NCBI GenBank assembly: GCA_964017155.1
Contig: OZ024857.1
Coordinates: forward strand, 11,015,862-11,079,861
Source of the DNA: Oasisia sp. SBJ-2009
Taxonomy: Eukaryota; Annelida; Polychaeta; Sabellida; Siboglinidae
Length of the DNA stretch: 64,000 nt
Reading direction: 5' to 3'
The translations under genes were made by a program, and so were the position numbers. This document shows positions 26,650-38,063 of the stretch, piece by piece. The first letter of the stretch is position 1; every line of letters starts with the position of its first letter. Below the pieces are notes generated by a model. The model did no database searches. It had not been told where the DNA came from and saw only the letters and a list, made by a program, of their open reading frames with translations.

Positions 26650-28093
26650 TATAATAACACAAGTTTTATTAGCAACTCAACTGAGTTGGATTGACATTAC
26701 AATAGGTTACAATTGACTCATCAAAACATCATACAAATACAATAGAAATACATTTGATACCGCAAATCATACCGTACTAATAACCTTTTTACTGACAGTT
26801 GTATAAAGCCCACGGTATAAAGGAGTTACGGAATCTATTCGTTCTAGTAACTGGTAACGGGTACACATTTTCTTGTCTAATATTATACTCGGTATGTCTT
26901 TTGTCAGGCAGCAGATAATTTAATCTATGTGTGCCGACTTTAATTTTATCAAAATATTTTTGACAAATGCTCTCCCGTCTTACATTCAACGTATCCAGGT
27001 TAACACGTCTTAGTATCTCCGCGTAACCCAATCCAGGAAAAATACATTTTAATGCCCTTTTTTGTATAACTTCAATATTGTCAGACAAATATTGGGGCAA
27101 GTTAGTGTGCCATACAGGACATGCATATTCTAGAACTGGTCTCACCACACTAACATATACACTGACCAGATCTTTCTGTGTAATCCCTGCACGCTTTAAC
27201 TGATATAACATGTACAAGCGTTTACCAGCTTTTTTCACAATAGTATCTACGTGTTTGTTCCATGTCAGATCCTGAGAAATGGTCACACCTAATAGTTTGG
27301 CATGGCAAACTTGTGCTACATCCCTCCCATCAATTTTTATATTCGGGACAGTGCTTCTGAAATTGCCATCTTGTGCAAAACTAATGATTATTTCTTTTGA
27401 TTTTTCGGAATTAATTTTCATGTCATTCTTTTCTGTCCATCTAGCAGCAATATCAACCGACTCTTGAATGACAGATACACCCTTTCTGTCGCATATTTCA
27501 AATAACGTACTATCATCTACATACTTATATAGTGGAACAGTCGTTCTTAAATCATTTATGTAAACAAGGAAACATTTAGGTCCAGACAATGTCCCTTGCG
27601 GTACTCCCCCATTGGGATGACCAGAATGGGAATATTCATTTCCTATTTTTACTCGTTGAGTTCTGTCTAATAGAAATGTTGCCATCCATCTTAAAATATG
27701 TGCGGGCAACCCATACGATTGTAGCTTATCTAGCAACAAATGATGATTAATAAGATCAAACGCTTTGCTAAAGTCTAGCATTACAACTCTGACATAAGAA
27801 TTCAATTTATCTGTCGCCTTATACCACATATGAACCAGTTCGACAAGAACATCTGTTGTGGACGTTCCGCTAATTCCTCCAAATTGCTTAGCATCAATTT
27901 CACCTTCAATTGTTTCATCCACCCATTTCATTATTATTGATTCAAACACCTTGGCAGCTATTGGAGTTAGTGAAATTGGTCTAATGTCTTTTTCAATAGA
28001 CACAGGGGGGCTTGTTTTTGGCAACGGTATTATATTGGCCATTTTCCATTCCATAGGGAGTACACCTTTTCTTAGTGAATTGAAAACAACCGC
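26650..28093 (-). mobile_element. Younger non-LTR retrotransposon inserted in an older LINE
   Basis: A 5'-truncated LINE on the minus strand holding the long reverse transcriptase frame listed next. It starts directly after the VPQGSVLGP motif of the host LINE and ends, with an AATAAA about 26 bases before the junction, near 26650, where host sequence resumes. No clean target-site duplication was found by eye. Confidence 0.75.
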
Positions 28094-28123
28094 GGACCGA
28101 GTACAGATCCTTGAGGGACCCAC
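26789..28123 (-). CDS. Reverse transcriptase domain of non-LTR retrotransposon, 5'-truncated
   Basis: A 444-codon open frame. Motifs in order are DIRPISLTPIAAKVFE, KQFGG, VVMLDFSKAFDLINH (first catalytic Asp), GGVPQGTLSGP, the catalytic YVDDSTLF, INSEKSKE, LLGVTISQDLTWNKHVD, and the thumb segment VVRPVLEYACPVWHTNLP. The key aspartates are intact. There is no endonuclease domain, and the first 10 or so codons come from the older LINE in another frame, so the natural N-terminus is lost. Sequence style is of the jockey/CR1 group; the exact clade is not assigned. The copy is fairly young, since a long frame survives, but incomplete and not expected to move by itself. Confidence 0.85.
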   Translation of the reverse strand: MGPSRICTRSAVVFNSLRKGVLPMEWKMANIIPLPKTSPPVSIEKDIRPISLTPIAAKVFESIIMKWVDETIEGEIDAKQFGGISGTSTTDVLVELVHMWYKATDKLNSYVRVVMLDFSKAFDLINHHLLLDKLQSYGLPAHILRWMATFLLDRTQRVKIGNEYSHSGHPNGGVPQGTLSGPKCFLVYINDLRTTVPLYKYVDDSTLFEICDRKGVSVIQESVDIAARWTEKNDMKINSEKSKEIIISFAQDGNFRSTVPNIKIDGRDVAQVCHAKLLGVTISQDLTWNKHVDTIVKKAGKRLYMLYQLKRAGITQKDLVSVYVSVVRPVLEYACPVWHTNLPQYLSDNIEVIQKRALKCIFPGLGYAEILRRVNLDTLNVRRESICQKYFDKIKVGTHRLNYLLPDKRHTEYNIRQENVYPLPVTRTNRFRNSFIPWALYNCQ

Positions 28124-28600
28124 ACGTGACGCAAGTGACGTAGAACCATTAATGTGGACAGACTAAATTATGCCACTGAGATACGACTAAAACCAATTTA
28201 ATGCAGCTGCGATCATTCTAACATCATGCAACAGTCTATGCAACATCACATTGTGGTATTAAATGCAGCCGAAAAGTTCAGAAGCAACACGATGGCAACG
28301 TTCTGGTTGTCCGTTGCACGAAGAGTGTCATTCTGTACGCAGACAAGGGTCGTCTCGATGCTGTGATCTGGCTTGTTCGCAGACTGATAGGGCTTGCAGA
28401 GATTATACTCGCAGCAACAACACGTTCTATTGTTTTAGACATGTATGGCAGACTGGATACGGGTCTGTAGTTGTTCAAGATGTCCTTATCTAAGCTTAGC
28501 ATATTGATTAATGGCCGTGTTGCGAAGAAAGGCGCCATAATCGAGGTATAGCCTTGTGTGCCGGAGGGTCGCAGGTCACTTGTTGACACGTATTGATCGA
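28094..28600 (-). pseudogene. 5' part of the interrupted old LINE reverse transcriptase
   Basis: Minus-strand pieces read LDKDILNNYRPVSSLPYMSK and TIERVV (about 28405-28495), then in another frame HSIETTLVCVQNDTLRA and VAIVLLLNFSAAFNTT, and finally WVPQGSVLGP ending at about 28094. These are the fingers and palm motifs of an L2/CR1-type reverse transcriptase. Its missing catalytic motif is found on the far side of the inserted element, near 26590. Confidence 0.8.
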
Positions 28601-28960
28601 GTGTAGAAAGCGTGACGAAAGCGGAACTCGGCTGGTAATATATAGTTACGGCAACATTGACGTCATTGACATATCGCTCACTTTGTAGCGGTGTCGTTGG
28701 TGAGGGTGGAACTCGCAACGTCACTCGAGTTACCCGAGATCTGCGTTGTCATCGCTATCTAACAGGTACGTGGTTGATCCCAACATATAGCCGCGCCGGA
28801 CATTCCCGTCAACTGATCGTGGACTACTAAAATGTACCGCGGCACAACCTTGAGCGATACGACCGTCGGTCTATCTCGGACCGACCATATGGCTATGGAG
28901 TGCGTTACCGGAAGATATGCGATTGATACAGTGCATGAACACATTTAAATCTCGCCTTAA

Positions 28961-29516
28961 AGGGATACCCCAGGCATTGAGAGATTCACAGTATTAACTT
29001 ACACGTGTATCATATATTGGTTGTGCATTATAGAGGTGCACACCGATCGTTAACAAATTAATTAATTATAGTATACTTGTACCAAATAACATGCTATCTT
29101 TGATTCAGGGCGCTGCCGTGTTGTGATATAGAACCAATGACAAAAGCCAAAACGTTTCATTTACGTCACAGGCGCATTGTTGGAAAAGGCAATGACTGGT
29201 GGAGGCCTCGCGTAAAATTGTGATAGTGACGTAAGCAAACCGCGACGTACTTGATACCTCACATACCATTGGACAGACGTAGGATGTTCGAACGTGCATG
29301 CGCCAGTGACGTAAGGAGTTTACGTCATTGGTTCTGTGCTCCAAGATGGCAGCGCCTTGAATCGAACGTAGCATGTTTGTTGGTACAATTATTCTATAAT
29401 TAATTGGCTATTAACAAGTTTTGTGCACGGTTACTATGCAAAATCTATATAATTAGTATACATTATATATATTTTTACTGTGAATTTCTGACTGACTGGA
29501 GTACTGGAGTATCCCT
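28961..29516. mobile_element. TTAA-flanked fold-back (MITE-like) element
   Basis: Both ends read TTAAAGGGATAC(C/T)CCAG in opposite orientations, with TTAA at 28957-28960 and 29517-29520 as a likely target duplication. Almost the whole 556 bp is a pair of inverted arms of roughly 230 bp: for example, the left arm 29040-29190 aligns with the reverse complement of 29290-29440. No coding frame. TTAA targets with a purine-rich terminus fit Kolobok- or piggyBac-related non-autonomous elements; the assignment is an inference. Confidence 0.8.
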
Positions 29517-29674
29517 TTAAAACATATTATTTTAAATCACTTTTAATGTTTAATCATCGTAATGTTTTTTATTTGAGCCATTATAGCATACATGTATTTA
29601 TTATTTGAAAATTATAATTGAACCTAATAATGCATTATTGTAGTCGATTATTACTTATTAAATAACTACTATAA

Positions 29675-29701
29675 ACACACACGCGCACACATACGTACAC
29701 G

Positions 29702-29752
<51 letters not shown>

Positions 29753-29882
29753 TCACACACGCGCAGGCACAAACACACACACACATACGTACACGCGCGC
29801 ACACACACACACACACGCACACAGACATACACGCACACAAACGCACACACGCACACGCACACGCACACGCACACGCACACGC

Positions 29883-29926
<44 letters not shown>

Positions 29927-29930
29927 ATAG
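29675..29930. repeat. (AC)n/(GCAC)n microsatellite
   Basis: About 250 bases of AC and GCACAC repeats with short interruptions. Confidence 0.95.
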
Positions 29931-30519
29931 AATGCGGGTAGAATTGTGGTTGCAATTAGACATTTTATGAAACTTAAAACCTGGACTACGCAATTCGAAT
30001 TATATTTTGTAGAGCTTCGAGGTTGGCTATCCTTTCAATGTTCCTTTCTTTCCGACGACGCAACAGTGAACAGTTGAGCTGTGTCTATTCCTAAAACGCG
30101 CGTTTGTGTCGGAAGGTGCGCCATCGCTTACTATAAAGATTTCATGTAACAGCAATGAGGATATGTTTGTTACTGCGGTTTCAAATCAAATGTGAATTTC
30201 CAATATTAAACTATTATAAGTTTATTCATTCAACAATTCAGTCATTGAATGGTCTTACTTAGCTTATCGCGTTCTCTCAATCTACTGATAATGATATTAA
30301 AAAGGTAAGTTACCTGGACATCTGTGGCGATTGTCCGGCGTTCAAACGACGACAAGCCGTTGTGACTACCAGTGAAATTATCTAAGATTGGAGATATGAT
30401 TAGCCCCCTAATATTGATAAGGTGGTTAGATTTTTTGCTGCAATCTGTATTTGTGGTCAAACCAAAATGATATAATTCAGGAGTAGATGTGATGTGTTCT
30501 TCTACCCACGCATGGAAAA
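29931..30519. other. Upstream flank of TIR-like gene, no gene seen
   Basis: No supported coding region. It may contain the promoter of the gene starting at 30553, but no clear TATA box with spacing to a start was identified. Confidence 0.4.
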
Positions 30520-30552
30520 ATGACCCATGTGACGTCTTCTAGTATTGTAGAC

Positions 30553-31895
30553 ATGGCGTCAATCCCGGAAGCAGACGTGTTTATTCCGGAAGCGTGCGGG
30601 GTTTGCAGCCCAGAAGATAAGAAATCGTACAACGAATGGATACACAAGACTCTTATTCCCCAATTAAACCATCAGAATATCAGGTTTGTTGACCGAAGCA
30701 AAGTTTTCTTTTTTGTGTAGCTCTAGGGAAACATCAAGGATGAATGGTTTTGCAAAACTAGAACCTTTTAACGGCAACTCTGAATACGGAATGTGAACCT
30801 ATTTTGATAATATTTCGATGTATAAAATGTCTGACGTGCTTACATTCGTGACATATGAATTGGTATTTAAGTAAATGTTTGCTATGCTAAAGTTGTGGAA
30901 ACGAAATTGAGATCCAACTAAGAAACGTGTGGATGTTTTATTCACAAGATTATATACATAATCTAATAGATGTAATATTGTTTTCATCGACAGCTACGTT
31001 CACCCACACCGGCATTTCCCAGCGAATGGGGATCCTAAGAAGAACATCTATACAGCCGTGACAAACTGCACGTTCACCATTTGCTGTCTATGTCCGGCCA
31101 TCGCTACCACATTCTACCAGTCCTTGCTGGAAGCCAGAAAATTCAAGATCATATTCCTCGACATTGGCGAGCCTCCTGAACGATGGAAACTCTGGAGACA
31201 TTGGACCACGCAAGTCTTCGACTGTTCCAACCCCTACCAAGTTCAGGTCGGGGTGAGACGAATCTTAAAGTCCTTGGCTGCCACGACTAGACGCATTGCT
31301 CCAACGCCAGGTGAGGCACTGTTCAACATTCGCGCAGGTGGGTAGACACAACCCTCATATATTACTAGGGTTAAAGCGGTAAAAGGTAAGTCAGGTTTGA
31401 CACCTCGATTCATAATTATTTCACATCTGCTCATTCCGTCTAGCGGCTGCTCATTCCGCGCGTGTCCAGCCGTTTACCTATCGTTTTGGGGTCTTATTTA
31501 TTATGTTATGTATTTACCTACGCATCCATTATATACCACATAACTGTCATTTAATGTTTATGTCGCTAGGTAATTTAATTTGAATTTTTGTATGAGCCAA
31601 TATACTTCCTTTACTTAGTTTAGTATTATGTCGCCATGCGAATTTATTACAATTTATTTATTTTACCGAGATACATACAACTTTTAGCTGTCATCTTAAT
31701 TTCGTCAGATAACTAATTTACTTATTTGTTTAAATACACATTTACGGAGGTTTTTAATAATGCTCAGACGATATTGATATGGTGCCACCAAGGTGAACGT
31801 TTTATGTAGATATGTACGATTTTCCTACAGTGTGTTGTCAAATAGCTGCTAAATTTACACTTTGCATAGCTTAGTTTTATAATGGTTAGTGTACG

Positions 31896-31974
<79 letters not shown>

Positions 31975-33349
31975 TGTGTGTGTGGTGTGTGATTGTGTGT
32001 GTGATTATGTGTGTGTGGTGTGCGTGCATGCACGTTAACGCAACAAAGCAAAACTAAATGTTCGTGCATGTTTAGTGTTACTTGTTGATCAAATGTCTTG
32101 CTCTTACTCTTCTGTTGAGCCGCGTAGAACTAGTGACTAATTCGACCCAGGAGACATTCTCCGTCGTATACACGCTTCGTATTATTTCCGCTCCTAGATC
32201 CACAATAGTACCAAAGCAGCATACATTTAGTCAGACACAAGTGGGTTTCACTCCCAGCGGCGCATGTCAACGGTAACGAAATCCCAAAATACTACTGGTT
32301 GCAATCGTTTTCAATCAATAGGCAAGGCGGTTTTGATGAATCAGTAGAGTCAGTGTTTCTTCTACTGTGTTTAAATAATACATTGTGTGACATATGAAAA
32401 GTACCATAATGTATAGTGGTGATCACTTTGAATATGACAGACCATTTAATTAATTAATTAATTCACAGGTGGTGCCAGACCCGGATTTCCTGGCCGACGT
32501 TTGATTGACAAGGAAGACGAGTTGATGGGCTACGACAAGTTTGGGAACCCGGAGCGCAGGCCAGGGATAGGTGCGCGAGGCGTGTCAAGGGGTTATGATG
32601 TACGAAGATCCGCGCAAGTTGAAGACATGATTTACTACCCAGAAGTCATATATGGTACGGCACAACAAGTCGACGAAAAACGTCGACGAGGCAATCAACG
32701 TCCGTATGAGAACAACGCATGGAGAGACACACAGATAATTCACCATCTGCCAAACAGCCCTAGACGAAGTCATCGTCGTAGCCGTTATGCTGACGACGTT
32801 GCGTACGGCTACGACGTGCGGAGACAGCAGGCGCAATACTATGGACAACCAAGGGTTGGGGCAGGAAGACGCAGAACACAGGAATATGGCGAGACCTGGA
32901 GGAGGGAAAGCTCAGAACCAGACCCCGATTATGACGACTTACCGTGTGATAGAACTGGCGTCAATTGTGACACTGGCATCCAGGAACATGATAAGACTAG
33001 GAGGGAACGCTCAGAACCTGACCCCGATTATGATGACTTACCGTGTGATAGAACTGGCATCTATGGTGACATTGGCAGAGCACAAATGGGCAGAACACAA
33101 GGATATGGTTACCGAACAAACGCAGAACACATTCAAACGGGTAGAGCAGCAGAGTATGTGTATGGTGACTTCAGAAAGAGTTCACCGGGCACACGACCGC
33201 AGGAAGACACCCCTTGGATAAGTCGCCGTCTTCCTCAGATCGCGAGCCATCTATACGGTGATTGGAGACACATGGAGCGTCGTGGTCTGCCTGAGGTTGG
33301 TGACGGAAGTGTTACCACCGAGGAGGATGTTTATGCCACTCTATCGTGA
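30553..33349 (+). CDS. TIR-like domain protein with tyrosine-rich YxxL tail, three exons
   Basis: Predicted exons are 30553-30683 (donor CAG/GTTTGT), 30994-31310 (acceptor TCGACAG, donor CAG/GTGAGG) and 32469-33349 (acceptor TTCACAG). They join in frame (phases 2 and 1) to 442 residues. Residues 8-140 look like a divergent TIR domain: VFIPEACGVCSPEDKKSYNEW for the first strand and helix, HRHFPANGDP in the place of the RDxxPG BB loop, NIYTAVTNCTFTICCLCPAI, then KFKIIFLDIGEPPERW. I see no clear WxxxE-like NADase glutamate. Residues 150-442 are polar and rich in Arg, Tyr and Asp. They hold a direct repeat of SEPDPDYDDLPCDRTG (Tyr304 and Tyr337) and end EEDVYATLS (Tyr438), giving three YxxL motifs. 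AATAAA lies at 33391-33396. An in-frame ATG at 30520 is possible; 30553 has the better context (ACATGG). The role in immune-type signalling is inference. Splicing is predicted only. Confidence 0.6.
31898..31985. repeat. (TG)n/(CGTG)n microsatellite in intron 2
   Basis: Lies within the second intron of the TIR-like gene. Confidence 0.9.
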
Positions 33350-33390
33350 GCAACATGAACTATTGAAAGGTAATGCATATACAGAATACT

Positions 33391-33396
33391 AATAAA
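33391..33396 (+). promoter_or_regulatory. Poly(A) signal of TIR-like gene
   Basis: AATAAA, 42 bases past the stop codon. Confidence 0.5.
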
Positions 33397-33639
33397 TATG
33401 TTAAAATTGTATAATTCAAAAATTAAGAAAATCAATGTCGTTATAAATAAAAGGGTGGAGTAAGAAATAGCTATTAAAACTAACACCTTGTCACTGTCAC
33501 AAGAGGATTTTTGGTAATAATTGTCTACTGTATACATAATAATGCTTTGGTATTCTACTGGCGCATCGTTGTTAAGTTGCAGCAATTCAATAGGTCTTCC
33601 TGTTAAGCAATTTGAAGTTTACCTAAGGGAAACTATCCC

Positions 33640-34480
33640 GTAAACTGTTTCTTGCATCCTACACAACACACAGAAACAAAACTTATTACATGTAATTTAA
33701 AAACTAAATATACTGAAGGTTTCGATGGTCTGTCCACTAAACTACTACAAGCTACAATACATAAAATAACCACTCCGCTTGAGCATATACTAAACCAATC
33801 CATTGTCACGGGAATTGTTCCTGAAAAGTTAAAAACTGCCAAAGTTGTGTCCGCGTCCAAACCAGGTAACAATAAACTGTTTAGCTTTTAGGTATTTTAC
33901 CTGCGATTTCTGAAATAATGGAAACAAGGGTTTGCAAAGGATAATAAAGAAGAATATGTCAAGTTTTTTAGGATACATACTGATAAACACTTAGTATGGA
34001 AAACATGTCAATATAATCAGTTCTAAGATATCTAGAGCATATTTTTGCAATTAACAGAATGAAACATTTTTGCCACCCTCTATTAGGTTTTAATTCAAAT
34101 CCATTTAACTTAGGATGTGCAAGCATGGGGCAATGGAAATACAGTAATAATATTACACACTTTCAAAAAAGCGCTGTACGAATAAGTAACAACAACATAT
34201 ATACACTGTAGATATATAGAAATCACACCGATCCTATTTTTAAATCTAAAATATACTTTAAATCGCTGATATACACAAGTTGCATGTCTCATTATTTATG
34301 TATGATTATCACCATAATACATTGCCAAAATCCTTCGGACATAATATAACAAAATGAATCTAGCCAGTAACGCCAGAATTACAAGCGCAGGACAAACGTT
34401 TCTCTAAGTTACATAGACATCATTTTATACAACTAATATAACTTTGATTATAAGATTCAAAATATAAAACCTAGACATAC
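33640..34480 (+). pseudogene. Degenerate LINE reverse transcriptase fragment
   Basis: In shifting frames on the plus strand: GFDGLSTKLLQATIHKITTP and TGIVPEKLKTAKVV (33710-33850), GILPAISEIMETRV, VKFFRIHTDKHLVWKT (33957-34005), QKSAVRISNN (34163-34190) and DPIFKSKIYFKSLIYTS (34230-34280). The order matches a CR1/L2-type reverse transcriptase from fingers to the C-terminal region, but the catalytic core segment is missing. Many stops and frameshifts. Confidence 0.75.
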
Positions 34481-35464
34481 GTTCAAAATGGTACTATCTA
34501 AACAATATCAATCTAACTATCTTAACCACGTGCATTGCCTAAATGCCAGACGTCTAAAGTAATCAAATCAAAATCTATTTCGCAACAACACAACATAACA
34601 TTCTACAGAAGAAAACCTCTGTAGAATGTAATGTTGTGTTGTTCGCGAAATATATTTTGATTTGATTTGATTAGGGATTTAGGTATAATACTGTGTGCTT
34701 TTATTGATAAATGCTTATTCACGAGGGTAGTAAAGTGGTGTATGTATGTGTGGATGCAACTATGTGTTTGTGTTGGATTCATGATTATAATGTGCAGGCC
34801 TGTCTACATATTTACAACTGTGCATGTATGTTTATAACCGTTTTACCTAATGTACCAATACTTGTAAGCTACATATGGTTATTTTCAAAGAATTTTGATG
34901 TAATGAGTATTGTGTAGTAAATTATAAAGCACATTTGTTTTTGGAAATTCGTGTTGTGTCTTAGATATACATATCTTGTTGTGCTTCCGGCTATAACGGC
35001 TATACGTGTTTTCTATGAACTGCCACTTTTAAAAACAAAACAATATCTTAATTACATTAAGCAGGTCTTCAATCTTGAAAATTGAGAAACGTTTACCTAT
35101 CTCTTCAGTGTAAGGTTTCTATTTCTGTACTTCATTTATTCGATTACTAACTGGTATCTCTGGACAATTATGCAGTAGTTAACATGGGGGCAATACTAAT
35201 TAATTAGTAGTAGTTGTTTTACTTTTATGGGAAGCTGTGTACTTGCTTATGTGATGTCAGTTCCTATACAGTGTAGTATAACTTCTGTATCAGCTGCCCA
35301 CATAGTTTCTTGTATTTTGTATGACACGTGGTAAACTATCGTTTACTGTGTCAAAATATAATTTCGTGTATCCCAACAGTAATACTCATATGGTATTCGA
35401 ACGCTATATGCAGTGTTCGTCAGTTAAACTAAAAGTGTAATATCTTCCCTTGCATTGGTGACAT
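34481..35464. other. No gene recognised
   Basis: AT-rich. A near-perfect inverted repeat of about 40 bp spans 34559-34673 (AATCAAATCAAAAT...ATTTTGATTTGATT) and may be the tail of a small element. No supported coding region. Confidence 0.5.
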
Positions 35465-36215
35465 AATATCTCATCAGGCACACGACGTCGGTACGACGTC
35501 GATTAATGTCTGGATATATGTCGCGACGTCAGATAACGTATATACAACGTCTTTACAACGTCGGACCATAGATGTCGCAAGGACGTCGAAATCTGACGTC
35601 GTTTCGACGTTGAAATCATATTGATAACCACAATTCGACGTAGAAATTACGTCGTGTAGTCGACGTTGTGAGGATGTAGGAAAGCGCCGTCGTCACGACT
35701 TTGAAATCACTTCGACAACCAAAGCCGACGTCATTACAACGTCGGGTCGTCGGCGTATTAGGGACGTCAAACGTCGACGTCGTCACGACGTTGAAATTAC
35801 GTTGACTATCAAAAAATTACGTCGTTATACTGACGTGTTGTCGACGTTATGAGGATGTCGACTTTGGTAGGGCGTCGATACACGACGTTGTTCTGATGTT
35901 GATAACGTTGAAAAACGAATTCAACATCAGCATAACGTCATATCGTCGATGTTGGGAGGACGACGTAACGCGACGGTATCACGACGTTGATTTCATGTCG
36001 CCAACTAAATTCGAAGTCAGTACAAGGTCGGGTTTTCAACTTTGTAAGGACGTCGAAACGGCGTTGAAATAAAGTTCACAACCACATGATGACTCGCTAT
36101 TGTAAGGTTGTAAGGATGTCGAAACATCACGTCATCACAACGTTGACATCACGCCGACAACCAATTCCAACGTCGCTAAAACGTCGGATCATCAGCGTTG
36201 TAAGGACGTCGAAAC
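35465..36215. repeat. ACGTC-rich diverged satellite, ~90-100 bp unit
   Basis: Seven or eight diverged copies of a unit that reads roughly GGACGTCGAAAC, then CGACGTTGAAATCACG, then CGACAACCAAATTC, then ACGTCGGGTCGTC. The palindrome ACGT occurs dozens of times. No gene is seen in it. Confidence 0.8.
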
Positions 36216-36219
36216 TTGG

Positions 36220-36562
36220 AAGTTATAATTTCGTTCGCCCTATATCGCCTGCCCCTTCCAACCCGCACTGGCCAATGTGGAAGGGTAGGCGGAAAAAACC
36301 CAGCATTCAAAGCACTACAAAGCCGTGGCCCCTAGTCCCCAGCGGCACCGAAACAGTCCATGACCAAGAAGGACTACGTGCAGGGGGTGCTAACAATCTC
36401 TGGGTCAAAATGAGCCGCCGAAAGAGGGTAAGTAGACTAAAGGCAGCGACCTACAACGTCAGAACGCTACTAAGAGATGGACACATACAAAAACTCGAAG
36501 AACTTAGGGACTCCAGGTTGGTATGGGATGTAATCAAAACAACGACGACTGTGCTCCCTTAA
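36220..36562 (+). pseudogene. LINE endonuclease start, fragment
   Basis: The open frame ends with KAATYNVRTLLRDGHIQKLE, then ELRDSRLVWDVI, which matches the beginning of an APE-type endonuclease of a non-LTR retrotransposon. It stops right after WDVI, where the sequence changes to an AT microsatellite. Only the first ~35 residues of the domain remain. Confidence 0.65.
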
Positions 36563-36582
36563 TGACCAGGCGTTGTATATAT

Positions 36583-36801
<219 letters not shown>

Positions 36802-36899
36802 AAGGTTGAACAAGATTGCCACCTAGAGAATCAACTCTAGATGGCAGGTGAACAAGGAAGCCCTTTAGCTTATCGAGAGTCCAACCTATCTATCTAAAT

Positions 36900-37320
36900 G
36901 TACTTTTAGGTATAAGTCGGTTTTATTTTTTAAACATATTAACACTACTAGCACCTACACAATTAGCTGATAACCTGGTCCATTCCTTTACTGTTCTTTG
37001 GGAAAATGAGCATTTTCTGATATCTAGTCTACACTGCTTCTTTGCTAATGTGACTCCATGTGCTATAGTCCTTCTCTCTTCTTTAACCGAGAAAAGGTAA
37101 TTTGTGTCAGTATTTTCATATTCATTCAATATTTTAAACACTTATATCTGATCGCCTCTCAATCTCCTGGTTTCTAATGTTATTAATCCACATTCTTTTA
37201 GACGCATTTCATAACTAATATTCCTGAGTTTTTGCAACATGTTGCTCTCCTTTGTACTCTTTCTAGTATAATCAATATCCTTCATGCGATATGGTCTCCA
37301 TGTCTGTATGCAATATTCTA
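36900..37320 (-). pseudogene. LINE reverse transcriptase C-terminal fragment
   Basis: Minus strand reads YLEYCIQTWRPYRMKDIDY, LRNISYEMRLKECGLITLET, RRLRGDQI, a stop, then FKILNEYENTDTNY and RLDIRKCSFSQRTVKEWTRL. This is the thumb and C-terminal region of a jockey/CR1-type reverse transcriptase. It is broken at its 5' side exactly where the microsatellite at 37325 begins. Confidence 0.75.
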
Positions 37321-37321
37321 A

Positions 37322-37520
<199 letters not shown>

Positions 37521-37599
37521 TCGCTAAAGTGTACTGACTGTTTATGAGTTTGTAAGAACATTATGACTAATCTCCACTCGCAAGTGTTAAAATTATGAT

Positions 37600-38060
37600 G
37601 CATAAATCAACAACTACATTAACACATTACAGTGCACAAGTTGGTTGTGCTCAAGAAATACAAAGTGTCACTCACTGTCAACGAGTTAGTTGTCCTGCTA
37701 CATCGACAGTCTTCACGGCGTTTGGATCTGGTCGGAGACTATTATATCGCTGCTATAAGTCGACGACCGCGGATTGGCGATTGTGTCAACTGTAGGCCTA
37801 CCTGGTAGTAATGACAACAACAAAAATAACGTTGCAAACTGAATCTAGTCGTCTTAATTCTTCGTAACGCACGCATGCACGAATGCACGCATTCCCTTCA
37901 CCCCATTTGCTGCAAATGCACAATTCCAACAACGACGCAGTCGAGATTACTGTGAAGAAACTGGCGTCACTTGCCAGCGTCCGATGGCGCGGCGTAGTGA
38001 TGACGCCAAACCGGAAGAGATAAATCAACTGTGACGTCACGACTACGCGAACGACACGCT
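37600..38060. other. No gene recognised
   Basis: Unique-looking sequence without a supported gene or repeat. Confidence 0.45.
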
Positions 38061-38063
38061 GTA

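Noticed and set aside
29635..29993. Cysteine/valine-rich open frames
   Set aside because: Translations of an AC/GT microsatellite; the same applies at 23177-23549, 37272-37603, 39403-39747, 42399-42780 and 46984-47348.
35465..36215. CRISPR-like array in the ACGTC region
   Set aside because: Units are diverged, without constant repeats and unique spacers, and the genome is animal.
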